In this document: piece after piece, positions 15,515 through 21,984 of the stretch
Layout of the letters: every line of letters starts with the position of its first letter
Numbering within the stretch: position 1 is the first letter of the stretch
Assembly: GCA_964570855.1 (NCBI GenBank)
Contig: CAZMZR010000058.1
Location: 1-21,984, forward strand
Length of the DNA stretch: 21,984 nucleotides
DNA from: JAFGPS01 sp964570855
Lineage (GTDB): Bacteria > Planctomycetota > Phycisphaerae > Sedimentisphaerales > Anaerobacaceae
Direction: 5' to 3'
The notes under the pieces: generated by a model
Database searches by the model: none
What the model was told of the DNA's origin: nothing
The model's input: the letters and a program-made list of their open reading frames with translations, nothing else
Position numbers and translations under genes: made by a program

Positions 15515-15811
15515 TCAGAGCTCTTCTTCCTCGACCTCCCCCGGTTCCGGCTCATCTATCTTCCAATTATCCGCCTCATCGAGTTCGTTGATTTCCCGCT
15601 GCATATACTTAAATATTTTATCCTGCAGGGGCGCTAATTTACTGTACCATTTAAGCATTCCCTGATAGCTGGCCAGGAGCATATCCAGCCGAATAAGCTG
15701 CCATTTGGCGATACATTCCGGCTCTTTAATATTGATAAACGGGTCGCACTTAAAGCTCCTTCTGCCGTCGGACCCAATTTCGCAAAATTCGCAATCTTTG
15801 CATTGAATCAT
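15515..15811 (-). CDS. small cysteine-rich, probably metal-binding protein
   Basis: 98 residues. The ATG at 15811 is preferred because a GGGGTG site lies about 5 nt upstream; a frame extending to 15913 adds 34 unlikely residues. The N-terminal part has four cysteines, 'CKDCEFC' and 'RRSFKC', then 'PECIAKW', in an arrangement suited to one zinc site. The middle is helical ('LIRLDMLLASYQGMLKWYSKLAPLQDKIFKYMQREI') and the tail is strongly acidic (DEPEPGEVEEEEL). No known family is recognised. It lies 100 nt upstream of the sigma gene on the same strand, without a terminator between, so it might be cotranscribed. Confidence 0.72.
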   Translation of the reverse strand: MIQCKDCEFCEIGSDGRRSFKCDPFINIKEPECIAKWQLIRLDMLLASYQGMLKWYSKLAPLQDKIFKYMQREINELDEADNWKIDEPEPGEVEEEEL

Positions 15812-15961
15812 TTTACACCCCAATTCGAACCGGTTAAAACAACATTTGAGACTATAATTTACACCGAAACCGACAAAGACAGCACCGTCCGGCACCAAAA
15901 ATCTCCGCAACATGCGATAAAACGCTGTTTTACACCGTAAACAATTGTTAATTTTTGTTTT

Positions 15962-15989
15962 TTGCTTTTCAAAGCTTGCATATTATCAT
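15962..15989 (+). promoter_or_regulatory. possible promoter for the basic-peptide gene
   Basis: TTGCTT (15962-15967), a 16-bp spacer and TATCAT (15984-15989). The start near 15997 leaves a leader of about 55 nt. The surrounding AT-rich sequence makes chance matches likely. Confidence 0.35.
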
Positions 15990-16050
15990 ATATTCAAATG
16001 ACTTGAAAGTTTTTTACGGGAAAAGTTTTTCGTTGTTTGTGGAGAAATAG

Positions 16051-16131
16051 ATGGCAAAATCAAGACGTAGACGCAAAGTGGGCAGTAAAAAAAGACGCGC
16101 CAAGTGGAAAATTCGGCATAAAATCGCCTGA
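16051..16131 (+). CDS. 26-residue highly basic peptide
   Basis: ATG with GGAG 6 nt upstream, 26 codons and a TGA stop. The product starts MAKSRRRRKVGSKKRRAK and has about 15 Arg/Lys/His of 26 residues and no acidic residue. Its size and composition are like the very short ribosomal proteins (bL36, bTHX, the mycobacterial bL37 and bS22), although it matches none I can recall. An RNA- or ribosome-binding role is therefore a guess. It lies 57 nt upstream of the corrinoid activator gene, in the same direction and probably in one transcript. It is too short for routine gene callers. Confidence 0.7.
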   Translation: MAKSRRRRKVGSKKRRAKWKIRHKIA

Positions 16132-16158
16132 TAACCGGTTAAGCTGGTAATTGTTTAA

Positions 16159-16183
16159 GTATCGCGCGACAGATGCGCAATAC
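16159..16183 (+). promoter_or_regulatory. hairpin over the ribosome-binding region of the RACo gene
   Basis: Arms 16159-16167 and 16175-16183 pair at 8 of 9 positions around a 7-nt loop, ending 5 nt before the ATG at 16189. This occupies the place of a Shine-Dalgarno site and could limit translation. A palindrome TAACCGGTTA (16132-16141) lies just upstream. Confidence 0.35.
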
Positions 16184-16188
16184 GGCAA

Positions 16189-17781
16189 ATGAAACACTTC
16201 ACTATCACTTTTGAGCCTGACGGCAAAGATATTTCCATTCACACCGGTGCTACGTTAATCGAGGCCGCAGGCCAGGCAGGAATCATCCTGAACACCGCCT
16301 GCGGCGGCAGGGGTACATGCAAAAAATGCCTTGTCTTTTTAGAGCCGGAACATCGGCAGATACTCGCCTGTCAGTACCGTGTCCAGAGCGATCTTACAAT
16401 ACAAATCCCATACCAATCCAGATATTTCGAGCAGCAAATACTCGAACACGGTATCGAAACAAAAATCGAGCCGTCACAGACATTATATGAAGAACTCCGT
16501 AAAAAAACCGGGGCGGAAAAGATATACGGCCTAGCAGTCGATATCGGCACAACTACAATCGTGGCAAAACTCGTTAATATGGCCGACGGTAAATGCCCGG
16601 CCACGGAGTCCGCTCTCAATCCGCAAACACAATTCGGCGACGATGTTATCAGCAGAATCGCATACGCCGGTGATGCCGAAAAACTTGCCCGGCTTCAAAA
16701 AACTATCATCGACTGCATCAACGAGCTGATCGACAGACTCTGCGAAAAAACCGCGATCACCTCCGATGATATTTACGAACTCTGTGCAGTCGGCAATACG
16801 ACGATGAACCACATTTTTCTCCGGTTCCCGATAACGCAGCTCGGCCGGGCGCCGTACAAGGCACATTCGCTCGATGCCTACGATTGTCCGGCAGAGCAAT
16901 TGGGTATAAAAATAAACCGGCAGGGCAATGTCCATACCGTCGAAAATATCGCCGGCTTCGTCGGTTCGGATACGACCGCCGTCGCACTGGCGGCAAATAT
17001 AGACTGGGCCGATAAAGTGACATTAATCGTCGATATCGGCACCAACGGCGAGATTGTGCTCGGCACGAAAGACAAACTCTACGCAGCAAGCTGCGCCGCG
17101 GGACCGGCACTGGAAGGGGCCCGAATAAGCTGCGGCAGCAGGGCGGCCGAAGGCGCCATCGAAGCGGTCGTTGTCGGCCGGGACGATATCGACCTGGATG
17201 TAATCGGAGATCGCCCGCCTCGTTCGATATGCGGATCAGGATTAATCGACGCCGTCGCAGTCCTTCTGGATCTGGGGATTATCGATATCACCGGCCGATT
17301 CATCCAGCCTGACAAGCTTCACGATATGCTTCCGCCGGCGATTATATCCCGTATAATCAAAGCTGATAACCAACTATGCTTTATCCTCTCAAAAACTCCC
17401 GACGACAACGAGCACGACATCATTCTGACACAAAGGGACATTCGGCAGGTTCAGTTGGCCAAGGCCGCCATCCGGGCCGGCATAAAAATCCTGATGCGAA
17501 AACTCGATATCAATGACGAAGATATCGAGCAGATATTTTTGGCAGGCGCCTTCGGTAATTACATTCGCCCCGAAAGTGCGCTGCAAATCGGCCTTTTACC
17601 GACGAGTGATACACAACGTCTACATTTCATCGGCAACGCCGCAGCAGCAGGTGCACAAATGATTCTTTTATCCCGGCAAAACCGGGACCATGCAAAAGAG
17701 TTAGCCCTCAAAATCGAATACGTAGAAATAGCCCACGAGCCCGATTTCCAGGACATTTACGCCGATTGTATTGTGTTTTAG
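16189..17781 (+). CDS. RACo-type corrinoid activation protein (2Fe-2S, ASKHA ATPase)
   Basis: Proteins of this family (DUF4445, RACo) use ATP to drive reduction of the inactive Co(II) corrinoid back to Co(I) in corrinoid methyltransferases. The 530-residue protein has an N-terminal plant-type ferredoxin domain with C38, C44, C47 and C61 (CGGRGTCKKC ... AC). A linker domain follows, then an ASKHA domain with phosphate loops 'VDIGTTTIVAKL' and 'VDIGTNGEIVLG', 'GPALEGARI', 'GSGLIDAVA' and 'LAGAFGNYI'. Length and order match the family. No methyltransferase or corrinoid protein is encoded in the window, so its partner (for example methionine synthase or an acetyl-CoA-pathway corrinoid protein) is unknown. 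The start lacks a Shine-Dalgarno and sits just after a hairpin. Confidence 0.93.
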   Translation: MKHFTITFEPDGKDISIHTGATLIEAAGQAGIILNTACGGRGTCKKCLVFLEPEHRQILACQYRVQSDLTIQIPYQSRYFEQQILEHGIETKIEPSQTLYEELRKKTGAEKIYGLAVDIGTTTIVAKLVNMADGKCPATESALNPQTQFGDDVISRIAYAGDAEKLARLQKTIIDCINELIDRLCEKTAITSDDIYELCAVGNTTMNHIFLRFPITQLGRAPYKAHSLDAYDCPAEQLGIKINRQGNVHTVENIAGFVGSDTTAVALAANIDWADKVTLIVDIGTNGEIVLGTKDKLYAASCAAGPALEGARISCGSRAAEGAIEAVVVGRDDIDLDVIGDRPPRSICGSGLIDAVAVLLDLGIIDITGRFIQPDKLHDMLPPAIISRIIKADNQLCFILSKTPDDNEHDIILTQRDIRQVQLAKAAIRAGIKILMRKLDINDEDIEQIFLAGAFGNYIRPESALQIGLLPTSDTQRLHFIGNAAAAGAQMILLSRQNRDHAKELALKIEYVEIAHEPDFQDIYADCIVF

Positions 17782-17811
17782 CCGATCCGCTATGAATTCC
17801 GGCCATTTCAG

Positions 17812-18075
17812 CTATACATTCGTACGTATGTACCCTCCTTTGGCGAGGAATTCGCGACCCTCACGTTTAAGCCTGTAACGGTCCGGCACACCTGGATTCA
17901 TATCACCGATCCAAAACAGATAATTTCTGACAAAAGTAAGCTTATGCAAATAGTATTTGATTTTCTTTTCGTTTAAGTTTGAAATACGAACCAAGGTTGG
18001 GAAATCGCACTCGTTATTGTTCGAATGCTCTATGGCAAGTAAAATTTTCAACTCTACTTCGCTCATATTCTCCAT
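17812..18075 (-). CDS. small winged-helix DNA-binding protein
   Basis: 87 residues with a winged helix-turn-helix layout: helix 1 'EVELKILLAIEHSNN', turn-helix 'DFPTLVRISNLNEKKIKYYLHKLTF', then a wing 'LFWIGDMNPGVPDRYRLKREGREFLA'. The pattern 'YRLKREGREFL' is typical of marR/transcriptional-regulator-like wings. AGGGAAG about 6 nt upstream supports the ATG at 18075. It converges with the RACo gene, 30 bp apart. It has no other domain or ligand-binding part, so the regulated genes cannot be named. A palindrome in its own upstream region suggests autoregulation. Confidence 0.78.
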   Translation of the reverse strand: MENMSEVELKILLAIEHSNNNECDFPTLVRISNLNEKKIKYYLHKLTFVRNYLFWIGDMNPGVPDRYRLKREGREFLAKGGYIRTNV

Positions 18076-18416
18076 TTTAACTTCCCTGATAAATATATTT
18101 CACTTTACGTAAAATCAAACAAAGTACGTTACGAGAAAAAAAACGAGTCCACCGTATATAATCAGATTCTATTAATATCAAGGCGATTGCCGATCGGGAA
18201 ATATTGATTCACTCCATGAAAAAAATTTCAAAATTTTTATACTATAACAAGGAGCAAAGCCTTTTAGCAGATGGTTTTCTTCGGCCGTGTTCCGGTCAAG
18301 AGGGCAGCAATAGTCGAAAATACTATCTCTTATGACATCGAAATCGAATATCCTGCTATTTGTATCCTTTGATTTCGTTCAGGAAAAGTCTCACATCTCG
18401 ATACAAGCGAAAGATT
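18076..18416. other. intergenic region, no confident gene
   Basis: Upstream of the winged-helix gene. It holds the palindrome and possible promoter described separately. A 33-codon frame at 18271-18372 (+) has its nearest AAGGAG 16 nt upstream, which is too far. I see nothing else I can name. Confidence 0.4.
18090..18119 (-). promoter_or_regulatory. possible promoter and operator of the winged-helix gene
   Basis: On the - strand TTGATT is followed after 15 bp by TATATT, with a perfect palindrome TTTACGTAAA (18104-18113) between them. That placement would let a dimeric repressor block the promoter. The spacer is short, so the promoter assignment is weak. Confidence 0.3.
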
Positions 18417-18448
18417 AAAAAAGGGCTGTGATTGATATTCACAGCCCT
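18417..18448 (-). terminator. intrinsic terminator of the choice-of-anchor gene
   Basis: On the - strand, a 10-bp perfect stem (18422-18431 with 18439-18448), a 7-nt loop, then a run of six T. It begins 28 nt after the stop at 18476. Confidence 0.85.
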
Positions 18449-18475
18449 GTCGAATTTCTGACTATTACCTAATAT

Positions 18476-19096
18476 TTACAGTGTTCTGCGTCTTCGCAAC
18501 CAGCCGACAACAACGGTGCCGATTCCGACAAGTGCAATAGCACCCGGCGTCGGGACAGCCGTTAAAGTAATATTATCCAGAGCCGGTCCCCAGCCGGTGT
18601 CGCCAACAAGCGATGTGAATTTCAGTGTCGTTGTAGTTGCATTCGCAACAAACGACCACTGCATGGTTTCCCAGCCCATATTCGAAGTAGTACATCCTGT
18701 TATATCGAAGTCAAAAGCATGTGCATCCACACCGACCGCCTCGAGAACTAATTGTTTGAGAGTCGGCAGGCCGCCCGGGTTACCTGCCATATCGAAAGTG
18801 ACGATGTAGGTTATTCCGGGGGTCGTGTCGATGTCCTGCTGAATGCTTCCGGCGGATAATCCGGAAAGATCCATAGACCGGTTGCCGTCGGATGCCTGCC
18901 AGTATGTGCCGATATAATCAATCTGGCCGGTAATCGTCCAGCCTGTAATGTCGGTTGCTCCGGGATTGAGTGTCGTGTATGCGCCGGGATTGGTACCCAG
19001 CTCAAAGCTGCCGTTTATCAAAGCCGCCCGTGCAGACGAACCGGCAAATATTATTATCATTGCGGATGCGACTGAAATGATTTGAAATTTTCTCAT
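18476..19096 (-). CDS. secreted choice-of-anchor C family protein with PEP-CTERM-like tail
   Basis: 206 residues. The N-terminal signal peptide ends near AARA. The body fits the choice-of-anchor C domain: 'NGSFELGTNPGAYTTLNPG', 'ITGWTITGQIDYIGTYWQASDGNRSMDLSG', 'GSIQQDIDTTPGITYIVTFDMAGNP'. The C-terminus is 'VPTPGAIALVGIGTVVVGWLRRRR', a VPxPG motif plus a membrane helix plus arginines, which is a variant of the PEP-CTERM exosortase sorting signal common in this group. The protein would be exported, cut and fixed at the surface or in the matrix. The ATG at 19096 has a G-rich site (19101-19106) immediately upstream, and the gene has its own promoter and terminator. No exosortase gene is in the window. 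Confidence 0.9.
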   Translation of the reverse strand: MRKFQIISVASAMIIIFAGSSARAALINGSFELGTNPGAYTTLNPGATDITGWTITGQIDYIGTYWQASDGNRSMDLSGLSAGSIQQDIDTTPGITYIVTFDMAGNPGGLPTLKQLVLEAVGVDAHAFDFDITGCTTSNMGWETMQWSFVANATTTTLKFTSLVGDTGWGPALDNITLTAVPTPGAIALVGIGTVVVGWLRRRRTL

Positions 19097-19205
19097 CGTT
19101 CCCCCCATTTCTGTTCCGGCCTACAATAAATAACAAGCCAATAGTGATAAATCAGTGCAGCCGTTTTAAATTAATAATGGAAAATTAACCTCCCAAGTTC
19201 TGTAT

Positions 19206-19234
19206 ATTGTACCTTTTTTCGCATTGTTTGTCAA
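19206..19234 (-). promoter_or_regulatory. sigma70-like promoter of the choice-of-anchor gene
   Basis: On the - strand, a perfect -35 TTGACA (19234-19229), a 17-bp spacer, then TACAAT (19211-19206). The predicted start near 19199 gives a leader of about 100 nt. Confidence 0.65.
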
Positions 19235-19331
19235 TAGGGTAGTTTCATAATACGCAGTTTTCCATTAATTCCAACCATGCCTGAAATTGAAGAATGCGAT
19301 ATTTTTAGTTATGTTTGCAAATGTCGCGATT

Positions 19332-19396
19332 ATTATTGGACATCTTCACAAATTCCATCCGATAACTCCAATAATTATGACAATTACAAATTATTG
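19332..19396. repeat. three CCAATAAT-like boxes near the GH3 promoter
   Basis: ATTATTGG (19332-19339), CCAATAATT (19368-19376) and AATTATTG (19389-19396) form inverted pairs. The last overlaps the -35 region of the GH3 promoter. They may be binding sites for a regulator of the gene, though the region is AT-rich. Confidence 0.35.
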
Positions 19397-19422
19397 TGAA
19401 TTGAAAATAAAAACATTATAAT
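19394..19422 (+). promoter_or_regulatory. sigma70-like promoter of the GH3 gene
   Basis: TTGTGA (19394-19399), a 17-bp spacer and a perfect TATAAT (19417-19422). The start near 19429 leaves a leader of about 70 nt before the ATG at 19498. Confidence 0.6.
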
Positions 19423-19497
19423 ACAACCCGTTTTGAATACGTCGGCAAGAGATTAACCCGATAGTTCAGATTAGGGGATTGAGAAAGGCAGGAAAAT

Positions 19498-21828
19498 ATG
19501 AAAAAGTCAATTTTATCGACAAGCATAATATTAACGATGGTCCTGATCTTGAATCTTTCATGTCAAACAAATTCATCTCGAACGCAAAGCAATACAATAA
19601 TGCCTGTCAGAAGCACAATAGCTACACCTGTAGGCAGCGGCAGTACAATAATACCTATAAGCAGCAGCACAATAACGCCCATAAGCAGTAGCAAGATAAC
19701 ACCTGCTACCCGTGTTGTGTACAAGAATCCTTCGGCGCCTATCGATGAACGCGTTGCGGATTTGATTTCCCGAATGACATTAAAGGAAAAAGTTTCTCAG
19801 ATGCTTTACAATAGTCCTGCGATAGAGCGACTTGATGTGCCTGAATACAACTGGTGGAACGAATGTCTGCACGGCGTTGCACGGGCCGGACGTGCAACAA
19901 TATTTCCACAGGCGATAGGCCTGGCTGCAACGTTCGATGAAGACCTGATATACCGGGTATCAACAGCAATTTCAGATGAGGCCCGCGCAATAAATAACGC
20001 AGCTCTCAGTAAAGGACGAAGACTCCAATACGGCGGGCTGACATTCTGGACGCCAAATATCAATATCTTCCGGGACCCTCGATGGGGACGCGGGCAGGAA
20101 ACTTACGGCGAAGACCCGTACCTGACATCCGTCATAGGAACCGCATTTGTCAAAGGTCTGCAGGGGAACAATTCCAGATATCTCAAAACAGCGGCCTGCG
20201 CCAAACATTATGCGGTACACAGCGGTCCGGAAGCGGACCGGCACTCATTCAACGTCGAGGTAAGTCCGAAGGATATGTATGAAACATATTTACCGGCTTT
20301 CAAGGCGTTAGTCGATGCGGGTGTGGAGGCTGTCATGTGTGCCTACAATCGCGTCAACGACGAACCTTGCTGCGGCAGCTCAATCATGCTCGGCGGAATA
20401 CTCCGCGAACAATGGGGATTCAAGGGACATATAGTTTCCGACTGCTGGGCCATTTCGGATATACACAATGGACATAATGTAACAAAGTCGCCGGTGGAAT
20501 CGGCGGTGCTTGCGATCAACAGCGGAGTCAATCTTAATTGCGGCGAAACTTTCGAATACCTGGTAGAAGCGGTGAACCAGGGGCTTGTCACGGAAGAGAC
20601 AATTGACAAATCACTGGCAATTCTTCTGCGAACGCGGTTCAAGCTCGGCCAGTTCGATCCGCCGCGACGAAATCCATATACCACCATTTCGCCCAACGTG
20701 ATTCGATGCAGAAAACACGTACTGCTTGCACGGGAAGCCGCAGTCAGATCTCTCGTAATGCTTAAGAATGATAACAACATACTGCCCCTGAAGAAAGATA
20801 TACGCTTTTTGTTTGTCACCGGCCCGTCCGCCAACGATACCGACATGCTGATGGCTAATTACCACGGCGTCAGCAACGAAATGGTAACCATACTCGAAGG
20901 AATTGTCGGGAAACTAAGACCCGGCAGCTTCATCCAGTACAGGCAGGGATTCCTTATGGATAGAGGTAATGATAAACCTATGACCTGGACCACTAAAACT
21001 GCTCGTTCGGCAGATGTTGTAGTTGTGGTTATGGGTATCTCAAATCTGATGGAAGGGGAGTTAGGTTCAACTCTTGCCTCAACAAACGACGGAGATCGTA
21101 AAGAAATTGAATTGCCCGCTCATCAGGTCAAATGGCTCAGAGAGCTTCGCAGGGAGAACGACAAGCCGATTATTGTTGTGCTCACCGGCGGCAGCCCGTT
21201 TGCAATGCCGGAAGTTCACGAACTCGCGGATGCGATTTTATTCGCATGGTATCCCGGCGAGCAGGGCGGGAATGCCGTTGCCGATGTGCTCTTCGGCGAC
21301 GAATTTCCCATGGGACGTTTACCTGTTACCTTCCCAAAGTCAACCGACCAGTTGCCACCGTTCGACGATTATTCTATGACCGGCCGAACTTATCGTTACA
21401 TGACCGAGGAGCCGCTGTATCCGTTCGGTTTCGGATTAGGCTATACGAAATTCGAATACAGCGATATCAGATTAGACGATACGAATATCGAACAGGGAGA
21501 ATCGATACAGGCAAGAGCAACCCTAAAGAACGTCGGTGAATATTACGGCGAGGAAGTAGCGCAGCTATATCTGAGCGATCTCGAAGCTTCCGTCGAGACT
21601 CCGGTTAATGCACTCAAGGGATTCCAGCGTATTCGCCTTCAGCCGGGCCAGCAGCGAACCGTTATATTCACAATCACGCCGGAGATGATGTCAATTGTGG
21701 ATGAAAGCGGCAACAGCGTTTTGGAACCGGGCCAGTTCAAAATAACAATAGGCGGCTGTTCTCCCGGGACTCGAGGCGTCGAGCTTGGTGCCCCTGAGCC
21801 GGTAGAGACTGTTTTCTTTATGGGATAA
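19498..21828 (+). CDS. GH3 beta-xylosidase / beta-glucosidase lipoprotein
   Basis: A 776-residue secreted glycoside hydrolase of family 3. The N-terminus is a lipoprotein-like signal ending 'LILNLSC' (C22), with a non-canonical Asn at -3. Residues ~28-70 form a Ser/Thr/Ile/Pro-rich linker of near-repeats, presumably displaying the enzyme away from the membrane. The catalytic core has 'DRVADLISRMTLKEKVSQM'-type start, 'LTFWTPNINIFRDPRWGRGQETYGEDP', the nucleophile D315 in 'GHIVSDCWAISD', and a probable acid/base Glu (E519 or E521) in 'LMEGELGS'. A fibronectin-III-like domain ends the protein. The motif set is closest to the plant-type xylosidase/glucosidase subgroup; substrate preference is not certain. 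No PUL-type neighbours are seen. Confidence 0.9.
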   Translation: MKKSILSTSIILTMVLILNLSCQTNSSRTQSNTIMPVRSTIATPVGSGSTIIPISSSTITPISSSKITPATRVVYKNPSAPIDERVADLISRMTLKEKVSQMLYNSPAIERLDVPEYNWWNECLHGVARAGRATIFPQAIGLAATFDEDLIYRVSTAISDEARAINNAALSKGRRLQYGGLTFWTPNINIFRDPRWGRGQETYGEDPYLTSVIGTAFVKGLQGNNSRYLKTAACAKHYAVHSGPEADRHSFNVEVSPKDMYETYLPAFKALVDAGVEAVMCAYNRVNDEPCCGSSIMLGGILREQWGFKGHIVSDCWAISDIHNGHNVTKSPVESAVLAINSGVNLNCGETFEYLVEAVNQGLVTEETIDKSLAILLRTRFKLGQFDPPRRNPYTTISPNVIRCRKHVLLAREAAVRSLVMLKNDNNILPLKKDIRFLFVTGPSANDTDMLMANYHGVSNEMVTILEGIVGKLRPGSFIQYRQGFLMDRGNDKPMTWTTKTARSADVVVVVMGISNLMEGELGSTLASTNDGDRKEIELPAHQVKWLRELRRENDKPIIVVLTGGSPFAMPEVHELADAILFAWYPGEQGGNAVADVLFGDEFPMGRLPVTFPKSTDQLPPFDDYSMTGRTYRYMTEEPLYPFGFGLGYTKFEYSDIRLDDTNIEQGESIQARATLKNVGEYYGEEVAQLYLSDLEASVETPVNALKGFQRIRLQPGQQRTVIFTITPEMMSIVDESGNSVLEPGQFKITIGGCSPGTRGVELGAPEPVETVFFMG
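19596..19710 (+). repeat. degenerate 24-27 bp tandem repeats coding the GH3 linker
   Basis: About four imperfect units encode 'xSSTITPI' variants: RSTIATPV, GSGSTIIPI, SSSTITPI, SSSKITPA. The bases AGCAGCACAATAACGCC and similar recur at 24-27 bp steps. The array lies between the lipid anchor and the catalytic core. Confidence 0.65.
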
Positions 21829-21892
21829 TCTATCCGTATAATATTTATATCTTCCGACACAACAGGAACCTTGATTTTATTGGTAAAAAGGT

Positions 21893-21921
21893 TTGTCGGC
21901 AAGGGCCTTATAGAGTAAAAT
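21893..21921 (+). promoter_or_regulatory. possible promoter of the tRNA-Pro gene
   Basis: TTGTCG (21893-21898), a 17-bp spacer and TAAAAT (21916-21921). The start near 21928 lies 3 nt before the mature tRNA. An upstream inverted repeat (CCGACA/TGTCGG) brackets 21854-21898. Confidence 0.4.
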
Positions 21922-21930
21922 GGTATTAAT

Positions 21931-21984
21931 CGGGGCGTGGCGCAGTTTGGCTAGCGCGCTTGACTGGGGGTCAAGAGGTCGCAG
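21931..21984 (+). tRNA. tRNA-Pro (anticodon GGG), cut by window end
   Basis: The 5' acceptor strand CGGGGCG starts at 21931. A D arm with GCGC/GCGC stem follows. The anticodon arm has the stem CTTGA/TCAAG (21959-21963 with 21971-21975) and loop CTGGGGG, giving anticodon GGG at 21966-21968. The window ends in the variable region, so the T arm and 3' acceptor strand are not seen. It reads Pro codons CCC and CCU. Confidence 0.9.

Noticed and set aside
16757..17110. 117-codon antisense frame within the RACo gene
   Set aside because: Arg/Ser-rich translation typical of a shadow; no ribosome-binding site or family resemblance.
18271..18372. 33-codon frame in the gap after the winged-helix gene
   Set aside because: Nearest AAGGAG is 16 nt upstream and the product has no recognisable character.
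1..21984. CRISPR array, phage or transposon
   Set aside because: No regularly spaced repeats, no integrase or transposase motifs, and gene content is housekeeping or envelope-related.

Overview
The window looks like a chromosomal segment of a Planctomycetota bacterium, most likely class Phycisphaerae. This is inference from gene content: a diaminopimelate aminotransferase of the DapL type, a choice-of-anchor C secreted protein with a VPTPG...RRRR sorting tail, a rhomboid with the C-terminal helical extension common in this phylum, a plant-like GH3 xylosidase/glucosidase lipoprotein, and weak or absent Shine-Dalgarno sites on many genes. No phage, insertion sequence, CRISPR array or rRNA was seen.

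Layout. 1-2277 is the 3' part of polA (proofreading intact). 2278-5404 holds four uncharacterised envelope genes on the + strand: a small membrane protein, an anchored exported protein, a lipoprotein and a zinc-ribbon membrane protein. Three of them have a good sigma70-like promoter and the first has a terminator. 5486-9291 is a biosynthetic operon: dapL (lysine/peptidoglycan), a folK-deoxynucleoside kinase fusion, panC, then panD behind a structured leader with its own probable promoter. 9359-11448 carries two tandem lgt paralogues, followed by a rhomboid protease (11544-12398) and a hemerythrin (12708-13169).

13317-15811 runs on the - strand. It encodes a Cys-rich small protein, an ECF sigma factor, its probable membrane anti-sigma factor and an exported coiled-coil protein, closed by a strong intrinsic terminator. 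The last three are packed like one regulatory operon. 16051-17781 (+) encodes a 26-residue very basic peptide and a RACo-type corrinoid activator with a 2Fe-2S domain. A small winged-helix protein (-) converges on it. 18417-19234 (-) is the choice-of-anchor C gene with its own promoter and terminator, divergent from the GH3 lipoprotein gene at 19498-21828. The window ends inside a tRNA-Pro(GGG) gene.

How it fits together. Much of the segment concerns the envelope: lipoprotein maturation (two Lgt), lipoproteins, intramembrane proteolysis, a surface sorting substrate, glycan hydrolysis and an envelope-type sigma/anti-sigma pair. The remainder is cofactor metabolism: folate, pantothenate and corrinoid reactivation. 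Hemerythrin beside a corrinoid activator suggests a low-oxygen lifestyle (inference). The items I would look at first are the FolK-dNK fusion, the tandem Lgt pair with complementary active-site departures, the sigma operon with a zinc-less anti-sigma factor, the panD leader, and the 26-residue basic peptide.
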